Shown piece by piece: positions 32,986 to 41,476 of a DNA stretch of 64,000 bases. Source of the DNA: Maritimibacter fusiformis (GTDB lineage Bacteria; Pseudomonadota; Alphaproteobacteria; Rhodobacterales; Rhodobacteraceae); contig NZ_VSIY01000004.1 of the NCBI RefSeq assembly GCF_008086115.1, positions 62,001 to 126,000 on the forward strand. Direction: 5' to 3'. The position numbers and the translations under genes are program-made. How positions within the stretch are numbered: position 1 is the first letter of the stretch; every line of letters starts with the position of its first letter. Under the pieces are notes generated by a model. It ran no database searches. It saw only the letters and a program-made list of their open reading frames with translations, and was not told the origin of the DNA.

Positions 32986-33891
32986 ATGGACCGATTGACC
33001 GAAATGGAGGCCTTCGCAACCGTGGTGGATCAGGGTGGATTCACCGATGCCGCGAAGAAGATGGGGATCTCGAAATCTGCCGTTTCGAAGCACGTGTCCT
33101 CGCTGGAAGCGCGTCTCGGTGCCCGGCTTCTCAATCGGACCACACGCCGCGTCAGCCCGACCGAGATCGGGCTCGCCTATTACGACCGTGCCCGCCGCGT
33201 CCTGAACGATGCCGGCGAGGCCGACGCGCTGGTCACCTCGATGCAATCCGCGCCCTCCGGTCTGCTTCGTATTTCCGTCGCGACCGATTTCGGCGTCAAT
33301 CACCTGTCGCCGGTGCTGGGTGAATTCCTGACGGAATTCCCCGATATCAACGTCAACATGGTGCTGAACAACCGCTACGTCGAACTGATCTCGGAAGGCT
33401 TCGACATGGCGATCCGGGTGGGCGAACTTGAGGATTCGTCGCTGCGCGCCCGCAAGATCGCCGAGACCGCCATCCGCATGGTCGGGTCGCCGTCCTATTT
33501 CCAGAAATTCGGGCGGCCCATGCGGATCGACGACCTCAACGAACACAAGCTGCTGCACTATTCCAACCAGTCCTCGGGTAACGTCTGGAAGATCCCCGCG
33601 CCATCGGGGGAATTGCGCCAGGTGCGCACCGCCGGCTGGCTGTCGGTCAATGACGGGCAGTCGCTTCTGAATGCCGCCATCGCCGGGCTGGGCATCGCCT
33701 ATCTGCCCAGCTTTCTCTATGCCGATGCGCTGGAAAAAGGGCTGGTCGAGGATGCGATTCCCGATCTGCCGGTCGATGCGCAGGGGATCTATGCGGTCTA
33801 TCCGCCGGGCCGGTTCACCCAGCCCAAGGTGCGTGCCTTCATCGACTTTCTGGTGCGGTCCTTTGCGGACAAGGGGCCGGATGTCTGGTAG
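32986..33891 (+). CDS. LysR family transcriptional regulator
   Basis: A 301-residue regulator. The winged HTH is at residues about 5-60 (MEAFATVVDQGGFTDAAKKM, GISKSAVSKHVSSLEARLGA, LLNRTTRRVSPTEIG), followed by a periplasmic-binding-protein-like effector domain. The LLNRTTR-VSPTE-G variant places it in the CrgA-like subgroup. The target is unknown; it follows fadH in the same direction after a 161-base gap containing a likely own operator. The start is ATG behind AGGAAGAG; the long upstream open frame overlaps fadH and is spurious. Confidence 0.9.
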   Translation: MDRLTEMEAFATVVDQGGFTDAAKKMGISKSAVSKHVSSLEARLGARLLNRTTRRVSPTEIGLAYYDRARRVLNDAGEADALVTSMQSAPSGLLRISVATDFGVNHLSPVLGEFLTEFPDINVNMVLNNRYVELISEGFDMAIRVGELEDSSLRARKIAETAIRMVGSPSYFQKFGRPMRIDDLNEHKLLHYSNQSSGNVWKIPAPSGELRQVRTAGWLSVNDGQSLLNAAIAGLGIAYLPSFLYADALEKGLVEDAIPDLPVDAQGIYAVYPPGRFTQPKVRAFIDFLVRSFADKGPDVW

Positions 33892-33918
33892 GCGAAGCCG
33901 AACAAACCTGAGCGGATC

Positions 33919-33943
33919 GAGGCGCCCCAGGGGGCGCTTCTTT
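33919..33943 (+). terminator. Rho-independent terminator after the LysR gene
   Basis: GCGCCC pairs with GGGCGC around loop CAGG, followed by TTCTTTC. It sits between convergent genes. Confidence 0.65.
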
Positions 33944-34893
33944 CATTCGGTCGAGACCAGGATCGCCTCGACCCGCCGGTTCAACGAACGGCCCGCGTCG
34001 GTCTGATTCGAGGCGATCGGGGCAAGATAGCCAATGCCTTCGGCCTCGAGCTGCTCTGGCGCCACCCCGTAATCCGAGACCAGCCGCGCCATGACCGACC
34101 GCGCCCTGCGCTCCGACAACCCGATGTTCCCCGCCAGCGACCCGGTGGCGTCGGTATGTCCGACCAGTGCCACGCGTTTGCCCGGATTGTCGCGCAGGTA
34201 GTCCGCCAGCGCGCGCAGCGAGGTGAAGTCGCCCGGGCCGAGATCGGCAGAGCCGGTGGCGAACACGAGGTCGGCCAGAATGTAGCGCCCGGCGGTCTCC
34301 ATCGCCGGCCCGATCTCGCCGCTCAAGGTGGTCGGCAGCGCCGCGTCCGGTTCGGCCTTGGACGAGGTCAGCGGCACCGCCGGCATCGTCCCGATTTTGC
34401 CGACCTGCACGATCTGCACGAACCCCGCCGAGACGCTTCGACTGACGAGCAGGCTGATCGCGTCCACCTCTTCGCCCGGCCTCACGGCGCCGAGATAGTA
34501 GAAATCGCCAAGGTCGACATGCATGTCCGGTTCGCTGATCACGGCGGTTGCGAACCGGAAATCGAACCCGCCGCATTCGCTGTCGCGACACTCGAACACC
34601 ACCTCGTAGCCCGCATCCAGCAATTGCTGGCGCAGCGTCAGAAGGATCTGGTAGGTCGACAGCCCCGATCCGCCCAGCCGCCAGGCCTGCCGCGTGATAT
34701 GGCCCGACGTGGCCCGCGTCGGCACGCCGGTGCCCTCGGCCCAGGCGCCGACGGGCATCTGGTAAGTACCTGCCGTTTCGATCTTTTCCTGTTGCAGCGT
34801 CGCGCCCACCGGCAACGACAGCGGCGCCGCGTGACCGGCGCCGACTGCACCGAACAGGACGGCGCCAAGGACAAGAGCGGCGGTGCGCATCAT
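33943..34893 (-). CDS. OmpA family protein
   Basis: A 316-residue secreted protein with signal peptide (ALVLGAVLFGAVGAGHA) and a C-terminal OmpA/Pal peptidoglycan-binding domain: LVFATGSADLGPGDFTSL, GHTDATGSLAGNIGLSERRA near 248-267 with the meso-DAP-binding Asp, and a final NRRVEAILV. The middle 150 residues have a conserved cysteine pair (ECRDSECGG). The domain anchors proteins to the cell wall. It is the last gene of a four-gene minus-strand operon and overlaps the preceding start by four bases. Confidence 0.88.
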   Translation of the reverse strand: MMRTAALVLGAVLFGAVGAGHAAPLSLPVGATLQQEKIETAGTYQMPVGAWAEGTGVPTRATSGHITRQAWRLGGSGLSTYQILLTLRQQLLDAGYEVVFECRDSECGGFDFRFATAVISEPDMHVDLGDFYYLGAVRPGEEVDAISLLVSRSVSAGFVQIVQVGKIGTMPAVPLTSSKAEPDAALPTTLSGEIGPAMETAGRYILADLVFATGSADLGPGDFTSLRALADYLRDNPGKRVALVGHTDATGSLAGNIGLSERRARSVMARLVSDYGVAPEQLEAEGIGYLAPIASNQTDAGRSLNRRVEAILVSTE

Positions 34894-35456
34894 CGGGATT
34901 GGGCGTGATACTCGGGATTGGGCTGCATGTCGGTGGCCGCGGCCACGCGGTTTGTCATGTTGAAGAACCCCGCCACATTGGCGATGTCCCAGATATCGCG
35001 GTCGGAAAACCCCACCTCGCGCAGCCGCGCGCGGTCGGGCTCGTCGATCTTGTCCGGGTGCTCTGTCAGTTTCTCGGCAAACTCCAGCATGGCGCGCTGG
35101 CGGGGCTCCAGCTCGATGGCGCGAAAGTTCATCACCATCGCTTCGCCCAAGGCCGGGTCGCCGGACAATTCACGCACCGCCGCGCCGTGTGCAACCTGGC
35201 AATACCAGCAATGGTTTTTCGAGCTGACCACCACGGCGATCATCTCGCGCTCCAGCTTGGACAGGCCCGAAGGCGCCAGCATCAGGTTGTTGTAAAGGCC
35301 GGTAAACGCATTCAGCTTGTCGACATCGAAGGCATAGGCCTTGAGCACATTCGGCACCATCCCCAGCTTTTCATCGCAAATGTCGAAGTATTTCTGGGTG
35401 GGTTCCGGCAGTGGGTCCACCATCGGCAAGTCCAGAACCGTGATCTTTTCGCTCAT
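34890..35456 (-). CDS. Peroxidase-related enzyme, AhpD-like carboxymuconolactone decarboxylase fold
   Basis: A 188-residue protein with the redox CXXC motif in KNHCWYCQVAHG near residues 83-94, surrounded by EREMIAVVVSS and AMLEFAEKLTEHPDKI. This is typical of the AhpD-like peroxidase-related family that reduces hydroperoxides or serves as a thiol adaptor. The start MSEKITVLDLP lies behind a purine-rich site. It overlaps OmpA (ATGA) and begins one base after the acetyltransferase stop, so it is translationally coupled. Confidence 0.85.
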   Translation of the reverse strand: MSEKITVLDLPMVDPLPEPTQKYFDICDEKLGMVPNVLKAYAFDVDKLNAFTGLYNNLMLAPSGLSKLEREMIAVVVSSKNHCWYCQVAHGAAVRELSGDPALGEAMVMNFRAIELEPRQRAMLEFAEKLTEHPDKIDEPDRARLREVGFSDRDIWDIANVAGFFNMTNRVAAATDMQPNPEYHAQSR

Positions 35457-35457
35457 T

Positions 35458-36201
35458 TCAGTTTCCTTCCGCCAACCGGCGGTAGTGATAGTGCCCCACA
35501 AGCCGCATGCCAAGCGATACATATAAAGGGTTCGCGGCGTGATTACCCTGCGTCACGATGAGGCTGATGACATCTGCGCCATTTTCCGCCGCCCAGCGTG
35601 CCGCCTTTCGCAGGATCAGCGTGGCCGCCCCTTTGCGGCGCTGCTCGGGCAGGACGTGGATGGCGTGCAGCATCGCGATACCGTCGTGAATGCCGACAAA
35701 GCCGACCCCGCCGGGGCCATCGCCGATCCGCACCAGGATCGCCGCCTTGGGTTCGGGCGCGCGGTCCATCACCGCCAGCCGGCCTTCGCCGATGCCGCCG
35801 TCGGCCCATATTTCCAGTGCCAATTCCAGCGGCGGCCACATCGCATAGGCGGTGCCGGGGGGGATTTCACCGCCCAGCAGATCGGCGACCGGCATCGCGT
35901 AGATGTTGACCGGATCGCGCAGGTCATAGCCGTGGCGGGCCAGGAGCGCGTCAAGCTTGTCTTCGCCGGCCCGGATGCGAAACAGCGGCACCTGTCCCAG
36001 CGCGCGCATCGCGGCTTCGGCGGCGGGCAGGTCGGCCTCGGTCACCGGCCAGTCCTCGGTTGCCGCCGACACCCGTTGCCCGCCCCCTTGCCCGTCGCGG
36101 ATGGTCCAGGCCCCGAGATGGCGGCGGCCGGCTGGCGGCCAGGTCGCTTCGCAGACCTCGATCAGCCGCTCGGCGTCGGGCAGGGGCGGGGGGCGTGTCA
36201 T
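35458..36201 (-). CDS. GNAT family N-acetyltransferase
   Basis: A 247-residue protein. The C-terminal half is a GNAT domain with the acetyl-CoA loop in HVLPEQRRKGAATLILRKAARW near 190-211 and a final NPLYVSLGMRLVGHYHYR. The N-terminal half (VCEATWPPAGRRHLGAW...) looks like a degenerate second GNAT-like domain. The substrate is unknown. It overlaps the cinA stop by four bases at its start. Confidence 0.82.
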   Translation of the reverse strand: MTRPPPLPDAERLIEVCEATWPPAGRRHLGAWTIRDGQGGGQRVSAATEDWPVTEADLPAAEAAMRALGQVPLFRIRAGEDKLDALLARHGYDLRDPVNIYAMPVADLLGGEIPPGTAYAMWPPLELALEIWADGGIGEGRLAVMDRAPEPKAAILVRIGDGPGGVGFVGIHDGIAMLHAIHVLPEQRRKGAATLILRKAARWAAENGADVISLIVTQGNHAANPLYVSLGMRLVGHYHYRRLAEGN

Positions 36202-36929
36202 CCGGTTGCACCGGGAAACAGCCCGGCCAGTTCGATCATCGCCGCGCTGAGGCGCGCGCCGTCGTGGCCCCGGATCACGATATTGGCCCCGAACGCGCCG
36301 TTCATGTTGAACGGGTATGAACCGATCGACAGGTCGGGAAAGCGTTCCGCCAGCCCCGCGAGCGGCCCCGCGATGGTGGCCTCGGGCAGGTCGACGCGCA
36401 GGCTCTGGCTCAGAAGCGGGGTGCCGCCGGTGATGGTCGGCAGGACACTCGCCACCATCGCCTCGAAGATCGCCGGCACGCCCGCCATCACATGCACGTT
36501 GTTCAGCGAAAAGCCGGGGGCCGCCGATATCGGATTGTCGATCAGGGTCGCGCCCTCGGGAATGCGCGCCATGCGCAGCCGCTCCGGCGTCGCCTCGACC
36601 CCGCGCCCGTCATAGAACGCCTTGAGAACCGCGCGGGCATCGTCGCGGATGTCGATCGGCACCCCGAAGGCAGCCGCGATGGCGTCGGCGGTGATGTCGT
36701 CATGGGTCGGCCCGATGCCGCCCGAGGTGAACAGGTGGTCGAACCCCTCCGACAGGGCGCGCACCGCGGCGACGATGCTGTTCTGGTCGTCGCGCACCAC
36801 CCGGCATTCGCAAAGCTCGATGCCATGGCCGGTCAGCGCCTTGGCCAGAAAGTGCATGTTGGCGTCGCGGGTGCGTCCCGACAGGATTTCATCGCCGATC
36901 ACGAGCATCGCGGCGGTCGGATTGGGCAT
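36198..36929 (-). CDS. CinA-type competence/damage-inducible protein, MoCF-domain form
   Basis: A 243-residue protein with the molybdopterin-binding (MoaB/Mog-like) fold: MLVIGDEILSGRTRDANMHFLA near 8-29 and LFTSGGIGPTHDDITADAIAAAFG near 65-88. Only the N-terminal CinA domain is present; the C-terminal PncC-type NMN deamidase domain is absent, as in many alphaproteobacteria. It may act on ADP-ribose-like compounds. The start MPNPTAAML is preferred to an ATG nine codons upstream because GGGGAA precedes it. It is the first gene of the operon ending in OmpA. Confidence 0.85.
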   Translation of the reverse strand: MPNPTAAMLVIGDEILSGRTRDANMHFLAKALTGHGIELCECRVVRDDQNSIVAAVRALSEGFDHLFTSGGIGPTHDDITADAIAAAFGVPIDIRDDARAVLKAFYDGRGVEATPERLRMARIPEGATLIDNPISAAPGFSLNNVHVMAGVPAIFEAMVASVLPTITGGTPLLSQSLRVDLPEATIAGPLAGLAERFPDLSIGSYPFNMNGAFGANIVIRGHDGARLSAAMIELAGLFPGATG

Positions 36930-37041
36930 GGCGTTCCCCGGCTGTGATGTTTGCATCGCAGGTTACTCCACGCCCCGGGGGTTTCCAATCGGTCATCGGC
37001 CCCGGATGGACATCTTTGACCGCGGTGCCCATGTTGCAGAC

Positions 37042-37755
37042 ATGGAATTTCCGACCCCCCTCGTCCCCGCGACCCTGATCCGCCGCTACAAGCGTTTTCT
37101 GGCCGATTGCCGCCTTTCGGACGGGCGCGAGATCACCGCCCATTGCGCCAACCCCGGCTCGATGCTGGGGCTTGCCGTCGAAGGCACGCGGGTCTGGCTG
37201 GAACCGAACGACGATCCGAAGAGAAAGCTCGATTTCGGCTGGCGGCTGGTCGAACACACGGACGGGCATTTCACCGGAGTCGACACGGCGCTTGCGAACC
37301 GGATGCTGAAGACCGCGCTGGAGGCGCGCGAGGTGCCGGCGCTTGCGGATTACACCAAGGTGCGCCCCGAGGTGAAATATGGCGAGAACAGCCGTATCGA
37401 CTTTCTGCTGTCTGCCGAGGGCCTGCCCGATGCTTACGTCGAGGTGAAATCGGTAACGCTGTGCCGCCGTCCGGGCGTGGCCGAGTTCCCCGACGCCCGA
37501 ACGACACGCGGCGCGCGGCATATGTATGAGCTTGGCCTGATGGCGCGCGAAGGCTACCGCGCGGTCGTTCTGTTTCTCGTGCAACGCACCGATTCCAGCG
37601 AGGTGAAGATCGCCGACGACATCGACCCCGACTACGCGCGGGCTCTGATGGCGGCCTACGGCGCGGGGGTCGAGGTGGTCGCGCACAGCACCAATATTTC
37701 GCCACGCGGCGTGACGCTCGGCCCGGTGCTGCCGGTCACTTTGCCGGTGCCGTGA
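37042..37755 (+). CDS. sfsA: SfsA family DNA-binding protein / nuclease
   Basis: A 237-residue protein, near the E. coli length (234). Seen: MEFPTPLVPATLIRRYKRFL at the start, EITAHCANPGSMLGL near 29-43, and the nuclease-like core YGENSRIDFLLSAEG and AYVEVKSVTLCR near 113-145, ending with MYELGLMAREGYRAVVLFLVQR. The family is linked to sugar-fermentation stimulation and shows DNA/RNA-binding nuclease features. It is divergent from cinA. Longer in-frame extensions upstream run over the divergent gene. Confidence 0.92.
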   Translation: MEFPTPLVPATLIRRYKRFLADCRLSDGREITAHCANPGSMLGLAVEGTRVWLEPNDDPKRKLDFGWRLVEHTDGHFTGVDTALANRMLKTALEAREVPALADYTKVRPEVKYGENSRIDFLLSAEGLPDAYVEVKSVTLCRRPGVAEFPDARTTRGARHMYELGLMAREGYRAVVLFLVQRTDSSEVKIADDIDPDYARALMAAYGAGVEVVAHSTNISPRGVTLGPVLPVTLPVP

Positions 37756-37873
37756 TCGCGACGCGCATGGTCGGTGGCCCGGTCCGGGGAACACGCCGGT
37801 GCGAACGCCCGATAGACTGGTCCTTAACCACGATCTGTCCTAAATAGTGCCGCAAATACCGAAGGAGAGATCA

Positions 37874-38683
37874 GTGGACACACGCGGGCGCATCACCAGG
37901 GACGGAATTCGCATCCACGAGGACGCGGATTTCGCGGGTATGCACAAGGCCGGACGGCTGGCCGCCGAGATCCTCGACCGGATCGCCGCGAAGGTCGTTC
38001 CGGGCGTGACCACCGGCGAGATCGACAAGGCCGTCGAGGACATGGTGAACGAGGCCGGCGCGACCTCGGCCACGATCGGCTACAAGGGTTATGAGCACGC
38101 CACCTGCATCTCGATCAACCATGTCGTCTGCCACGGCATCCCGTCTGACAAACGCCTCAAGGATGGCGACATCCTGAACATCGACGTGACCGTGATCGTC
38201 GATGGCTGGTTCGGCGACACCTCGCGGATGTATGTGGCGGGCAAGCTGCCGCGCAAGGCCGAGCGGCTGATCCAGGTGACGCATGATTCGCTGATGAAGG
38301 GGATCGAGGCGGTCAGGCCCGGCAACACCTTCGGCGACATCGGCCACGCCATCCAGAGCTATGTCGAGGCGCAGCGGATGAGCGTCGTGCGCGACTTCTG
38401 CGGGCACGGGCTGGGCCGGGTGTTCCATGCGCCACCCAACGTGCTGCACTACGGCAAGCCCGGAACCGGCCCTGTGCTGGAAGAGGGCATGTTCTTTACC
38501 ATCGAGCCGATGGTGAACCTGGGCCGGCCCGAAACCAAGGTTCTGGCCGACGACTGGACAGCGGTGACGCGCGACAAGTCGCTCTCGGCGCAGTTCGAGC
38601 ATTCGATCGGCGTGACCGCGACCGGGGCCGAGATCTTCACCCTGTCGCCCGCGGGCAAATTCCATCCGACCTGGGAAAGCTAG
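37874..38683 (+). CDS. map: Methionine aminopeptidase, type I
   Basis: A 269-residue di-metal enzyme that removes initiator methionine from nascent proteins. Metal ligands are visible in ILNIDVTVIVDGWFGDTSRMY (two Asp, near 107-124), FCGHGLGRVFHAPPN (His near 183) and MFFTIEPMVNLG (Glu near 216), plus a final Glu in LSAQFEHSIGVT. The start is GTG behind AAGGAGAGATCA; an earlier in-frame GTG lacks a ribosome binding site. Its stop overlaps that of the convergent rsmD. Confidence 0.95.
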   Translation: MDTRGRITRDGIRIHEDADFAGMHKAGRLAAEILDRIAAKVVPGVTTGEIDKAVEDMVNEAGATSATIGYKGYEHATCISINHVVCHGIPSDKRLKDGDILNIDVTVIVDGWFGDTSRMYVAGKLPRKAERLIQVTHDSLMKGIEAVRPGNTFGDIGHAIQSYVEAQRMSVVRDFCGHGLGRVFHAPPNVLHYGKPGTGPVLEEGMFFTIEPMVNLGRPETKVLADDWTAVTRDKSLSAQFEHSIGVTATGAEIFTLSPAGKFHPTWES

Positions 38684-39237
38684 GCGCGCAGGATCGTGAT
38701 CGTGGTGTCGCCGTATCTGCGGCTGTCCAGTTGCGTCACCCCCTCGGGCGGTGTGACGGTGCCGTTTTCCTCCCAAATCACCGTCGCCCCGGGTTCGATC
38801 CAGCCGCCGGCAAGCGCCGCCGCCAGCGCCTTTTCCCCCAGCCCCATTCCATAGGGCGGATCGAGGAACACGAGGTCATGCGCAGCACCCGGGTTCGGCC
38901 CCAGCCGGGTCGCGTCGCGGCTGATCACCGTCGTATCGTCCCCGGCCCGGCACTTGGCGATGTTCTGGCGGATCAGTCGCCCAGCCGCGCGCCCGTCGTC
39001 GACGAAGGTGACGTGATCCGCGCCGCGCGACAGTGCCTCCAGCCCCAGCGCGCCGGTGCCGGCAAAAAGGTCGAGCACCCGCGCCCCGGTCACCGGATCG
39101 CCGAAGCGCCCGCCGGTCAGCATCGAGAACAGGCTTTCGCGCACCCGGTCCGAGGTCGGGCGCAGATGCGCCCTTGCATCACCCTTGCCAACCGCCGCCA
39201 GCGTCAGGCCGCGAAATTTCCCGGCGATGATCCTCAC
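38680..39237 (-). CDS. rsmD: 16S rRNA (guanine(966)-N(2))-methyltransferase
   Basis: A 185-residue SAM methyltransferase. The N-terminus is VRIIAGKFRGLTL, the SAM loop ARVLDLFAGTGALGLEALSRGA lies near 53-74, and the catalytic DLVFLDPPYG near 123 is of the N-methylating (N/D)PPY type. It methylates m2G966 in the 30S P-site region. The start is GTG overlapping the stop of the oxidoreductase gene by four bases (GTGA), with no better start upstream. Confidence 0.92.
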   Translation of the reverse strand: MRIIAGKFRGLTLAAVGKGDARAHLRPTSDRVRESLFSMLTGGRFGDPVTGARVLDLFAGTGALGLEALSRGADHVTFVDDGRAAGRLIRQNIAKCRAGDDTTVISRDATRLGPNPGAAHDLVFLDPPYGMGLGEKALAAALAGGWIEPGATVIWEENGTVTPPEGVTQLDSRRYGDTTITILRA

Positions 39238-40439
39238 GCTTTCAACAGGGCCTTCAGGTCGCTTTCGGGGTCGGCGACCAGCGCCTTGTCGGCGGTTTTC
39301 CCCGCCTCGATCAGACGCTTGCCGATCATGTAGGCGCGCGGATCGTTCATCGCGTCCACCGCGATCAGTGCATCGCCCCGGTAATACCAGAAACTCGTGC
39401 TGCCCTCGGACGGGCGCGTGACGATGGTGTCGTAACCGGTGCCAAGCCCGGCGATCTGCAGTTTCACGTCGTATTGATCCGACCAGAACCACGGCTTCGC
39501 GACATAGTCGCGCCCCTCGCCCATCAGGTTTCCGGCCACCAGTTCGCCCATGTCGATGGCATTGCCGACGCTTTCCAGCCGCAGCCGCGCGCCGCTCTGC
39601 GGGAACGAGGCACAGTCGCCCGCGGCCCAGATCGACGGGTCAGAGGTGCGGCCCTGTGCATCGACCGCGATGCCGTTGTCGATCTCGAGCCCGGCGGCCT
39701 CGGCCAGCGCGGTATCGGGCCGGATACCGACGCCGACGATCACGAAATCCACGTCGAGCGTGGTGCCGTCGCTGAGCTCCGCCGTGGTAACCCGGTCGGT
39801 GCCGCCAAGCGCCGTCAGCCCGCAGCCTTCACGGATATCGACGCCGTGATCGGCGTGCAGCTTGCGGAAATAGGCGGAGGTTTCGGGCGCGGCGACTCGC
39901 CCGAGGATGCGATCTGCCATCTCGACCAGCGTGACCTTCAGCCCCTTCTTGGCCGCGACCGCCGCCGCCTCCAGCCCGATATAGCCGCCGCCGATCACCA
40001 GCACGCGGCGGCCCTCGGAGAACTCCTCTGCCATCGCGTCCACATCGGCCAGCGTGCGCACGGTATAGACGCCCTTGAGGTCGCCGCCGATCCTGGCGGG
40101 CAGCCGGTTGGGCACCGACCCCGTGGTCAGGACCAGCATGTCATAGGCAACCACTTCGCCGCCTGCGCGCAGAGTCTTTGCATCCGGGTCGATCTCCTCG
40201 ACCCGAACGCCCAGTTTCAGCGTGATGTCATGTTCGGCATAGAAGCTCTCGGGCCTGAGATAGAGCCGCTCGACCTCCATTTCGCCCAGCAGGTAGGCTT
40301 TCGACAGGGGCGGGCGCTGATAGGGCGGCGCGGGCTCGTCGCCGATCAGGGTGATCCGGCCCTCGAACCCGTCCTGCCGGAGCTTTGCCACCAGCGAGGC
40401 CGCTGCCTGCCCGGCCCCGATCACAACCACATGACTCAT
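39234..40439 (-). CDS. FAD-dependent oxidoreductase, ferredoxin-NAD(+) reductase-like
   Basis: A 401-residue pyridine nucleotide-disulphide oxidoreductase family protein. FAD binding: VVVIGAGQAAASLVAKL at the start. NAD(P) binding: RVLVIGGGYIGLEAAAVAAK near 143-162. A second FAD block is SIWAAGDCASFP near 268. The C-terminal domain (WFWSDQYDVKLQIAG) matches reductases that feed electrons to ferredoxin/P450 or dioxygenase systems (rhodocoxin/putidaredoxin reductase type). No ferredoxin or oxygenase is adjacent. It is coupled to rsmD and divergent from a peroxiredoxin. Confidence 0.87.
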   Translation of the reverse strand: MSHVVVIGAGQAAASLVAKLRQDGFEGRITLIGDEPAPPYQRPPLSKAYLLGEMEVERLYLRPESFYAEHDITLKLGVRVEEIDPDAKTLRAGGEVVAYDMLVLTTGSVPNRLPARIGGDLKGVYTVRTLADVDAMAEEFSEGRRVLVIGGGYIGLEAAAVAAKKGLKVTLVEMADRILGRVAAPETSAYFRKLHADHGVDIREGCGLTALGGTDRVTTAELSDGTTLDVDFVIVGVGIRPDTALAEAAGLEIDNGIAVDAQGRTSDPSIWAAGDCASFPQSGARLRLESVGNAIDMGELVAGNLMGEGRDYVAKPWFWSDQYDVKLQIAGLGTGYDTIVTRPSEGSTSFWYYRGDALIAVDAMNDPRAYMIGKRLIEAGKTADKALVADPESDLKALLKA

Positions 40440-40450
40440 TCCCGTATCCT

Positions 40451-40479
40451 CTTATCCGTCTGGTCCAAAACCCTATAGT
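40451..40479 (+). promoter_or_regulatory. Candidate promoter of the peroxiredoxin gene
   Basis: TATAGT at 40474-40479 with CTTATC 17 bases upstream. The -10 is good, the -35 weak. Confidence 0.35.
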
Positions 40480-40520
40480 CGCGCGTAACCGGAAGGCAAA
40501 CGCGAACAGGAGGATTCGAA

Positions 40521-41009
40521 ATGACGATAGCAAAGGGCGACAGGCTGCCAGCGGCGACATTGTCGCGGATGGGCAAGGACGGGCCGGAGCCGGTGGCGCT
40601 GGGCGACAGGCTTGCGGGCCGGACGGTGGTGATCTTTGCGGTGCCGGGCGCCTATACCCCGACCTGCCATTCGGCGCATGTGCCCAGCTTCATCCGGGTG
40701 CATGACCGGCTGCGCGACAAGGGCGTCGACGAGGTGATCTGCGTCGCGGTCAACGATGCCTTCGTGATGGATGCCTGGGGCCGCGACACCGGGGCGCTGG
40801 ATGCCGGCATCACCATGCTGGGCGACCCGGAGGCCGAGTTCACCGAAGCCATCGGGATGCGCTTTGACGCGCCGCCCGCCGGTCTGATCGCGCGCTCGAA
40901 GCGGTATTCGATGCTGGTGGTCGACGGGGTGGTGAAGGCGCTGAACGTGGAAGCCTCGCCCGGCGAATGCGAAATCTCGGCGGGTGAAGCGATGCTGGAC
41001 GCACTGTAG
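40521..41009 (+). CDS. Peroxiredoxin, Prx5/AhpE-like (type II)
   Basis: A 162-residue thioredoxin-fold peroxidase. The peroxidatic cysteine is in AVPGAYTPTCHSAHVPSFI near residues 41-59, the PxxxTxxC signature of Prx5. A downstream FTEAIGMRF block and GECEISAGEAML at the C-terminus fit the family. It reduces hydrogen peroxide and alkyl hydroperoxides using thioredoxin or glutathione/glutaredoxin; which donor is used is unknown. It has a good ribosome binding site, AGGAGG. Confidence 0.92.
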   Translation: MTIAKGDRLPAATLSRMGKDGPEPVALGDRLAGRTVVIFAVPGAYTPTCHSAHVPSFIRVHDRLRDKGVDEVICVAVNDAFVMDAWGRDTGALDAGITMLGDPEAEFTEAIGMRFDAPPAGLIARSKRYSMLVVDGVVKALNVEASPGECEISAGEAMLDAL

Positions 41010-41042
41010 GGGTTCGGGGCCGCTCCTGGCGGCCCCGCGTCC

Positions 41043-41429
41043 TCAGATGGCGGCGACCACGGTTTCCATCATCTCGCCGACCTTACCGGCGACCGATTTC
41101 AACTCGGCGTTGTCGATCCCGGCCATCGAGGCCAGCGGATCGACCGCCGATACCTCGACCCCGCCGTCGACCTCGCGCAGGATGACGTTGCAGGGCAGCA
41201 TCGCGCCGACGCGCGGCTCCAGCCCGATCGCCTGCCAGGCCATGCCCGGATTGCAGGCGCCGAGGATGCGGTAGCCGTCCATCTCCTTGTCGATCTTCTT
41301 TTTCATCGTCGCCTTGACATCGATCTCGGTCAGCACGCCGAAGCCGTTGTCGGCCAGCGCCTTTCGCGTGCGCGCGTCGATCTCGTCAAAGTCGGCGCCG
41401 GGAAAGGTTCGGTTGAACGTATAGGCCAT
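41043..41429 (-). CDS. DUF302 domain protein
   Basis: A 128-residue protein with the DUF302 fold. FDEIDARTRKALADNGFGVLTEIDVKATMKKKI near 14-46 and YRILGACNPGMAWQAI near 51 match the family, including the conserved AC-NP motif that may bind a metal. DUF302 proteins are small cytoplasmic or periplasmic proteins of unknown biochemical role. ATG follows GGAGGAAAC. It is the last gene of a minus-strand run. Confidence 0.85.
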   Translation of the reverse strand: MAYTFNRTFPGADFDEIDARTRKALADNGFGVLTEIDVKATMKKKIDKEMDGYRILGACNPGMAWQAIGLEPRVGAMLPCNVILREVDGGVEVSAVDPLASMAGIDNAELKSVAGKVGEMMETVVAAI

Positions 41430-41476
41430 GTTTCCTCCATTCGTTTTCTGGAATGTGGGGTCCGGGGGTGCCGAGA

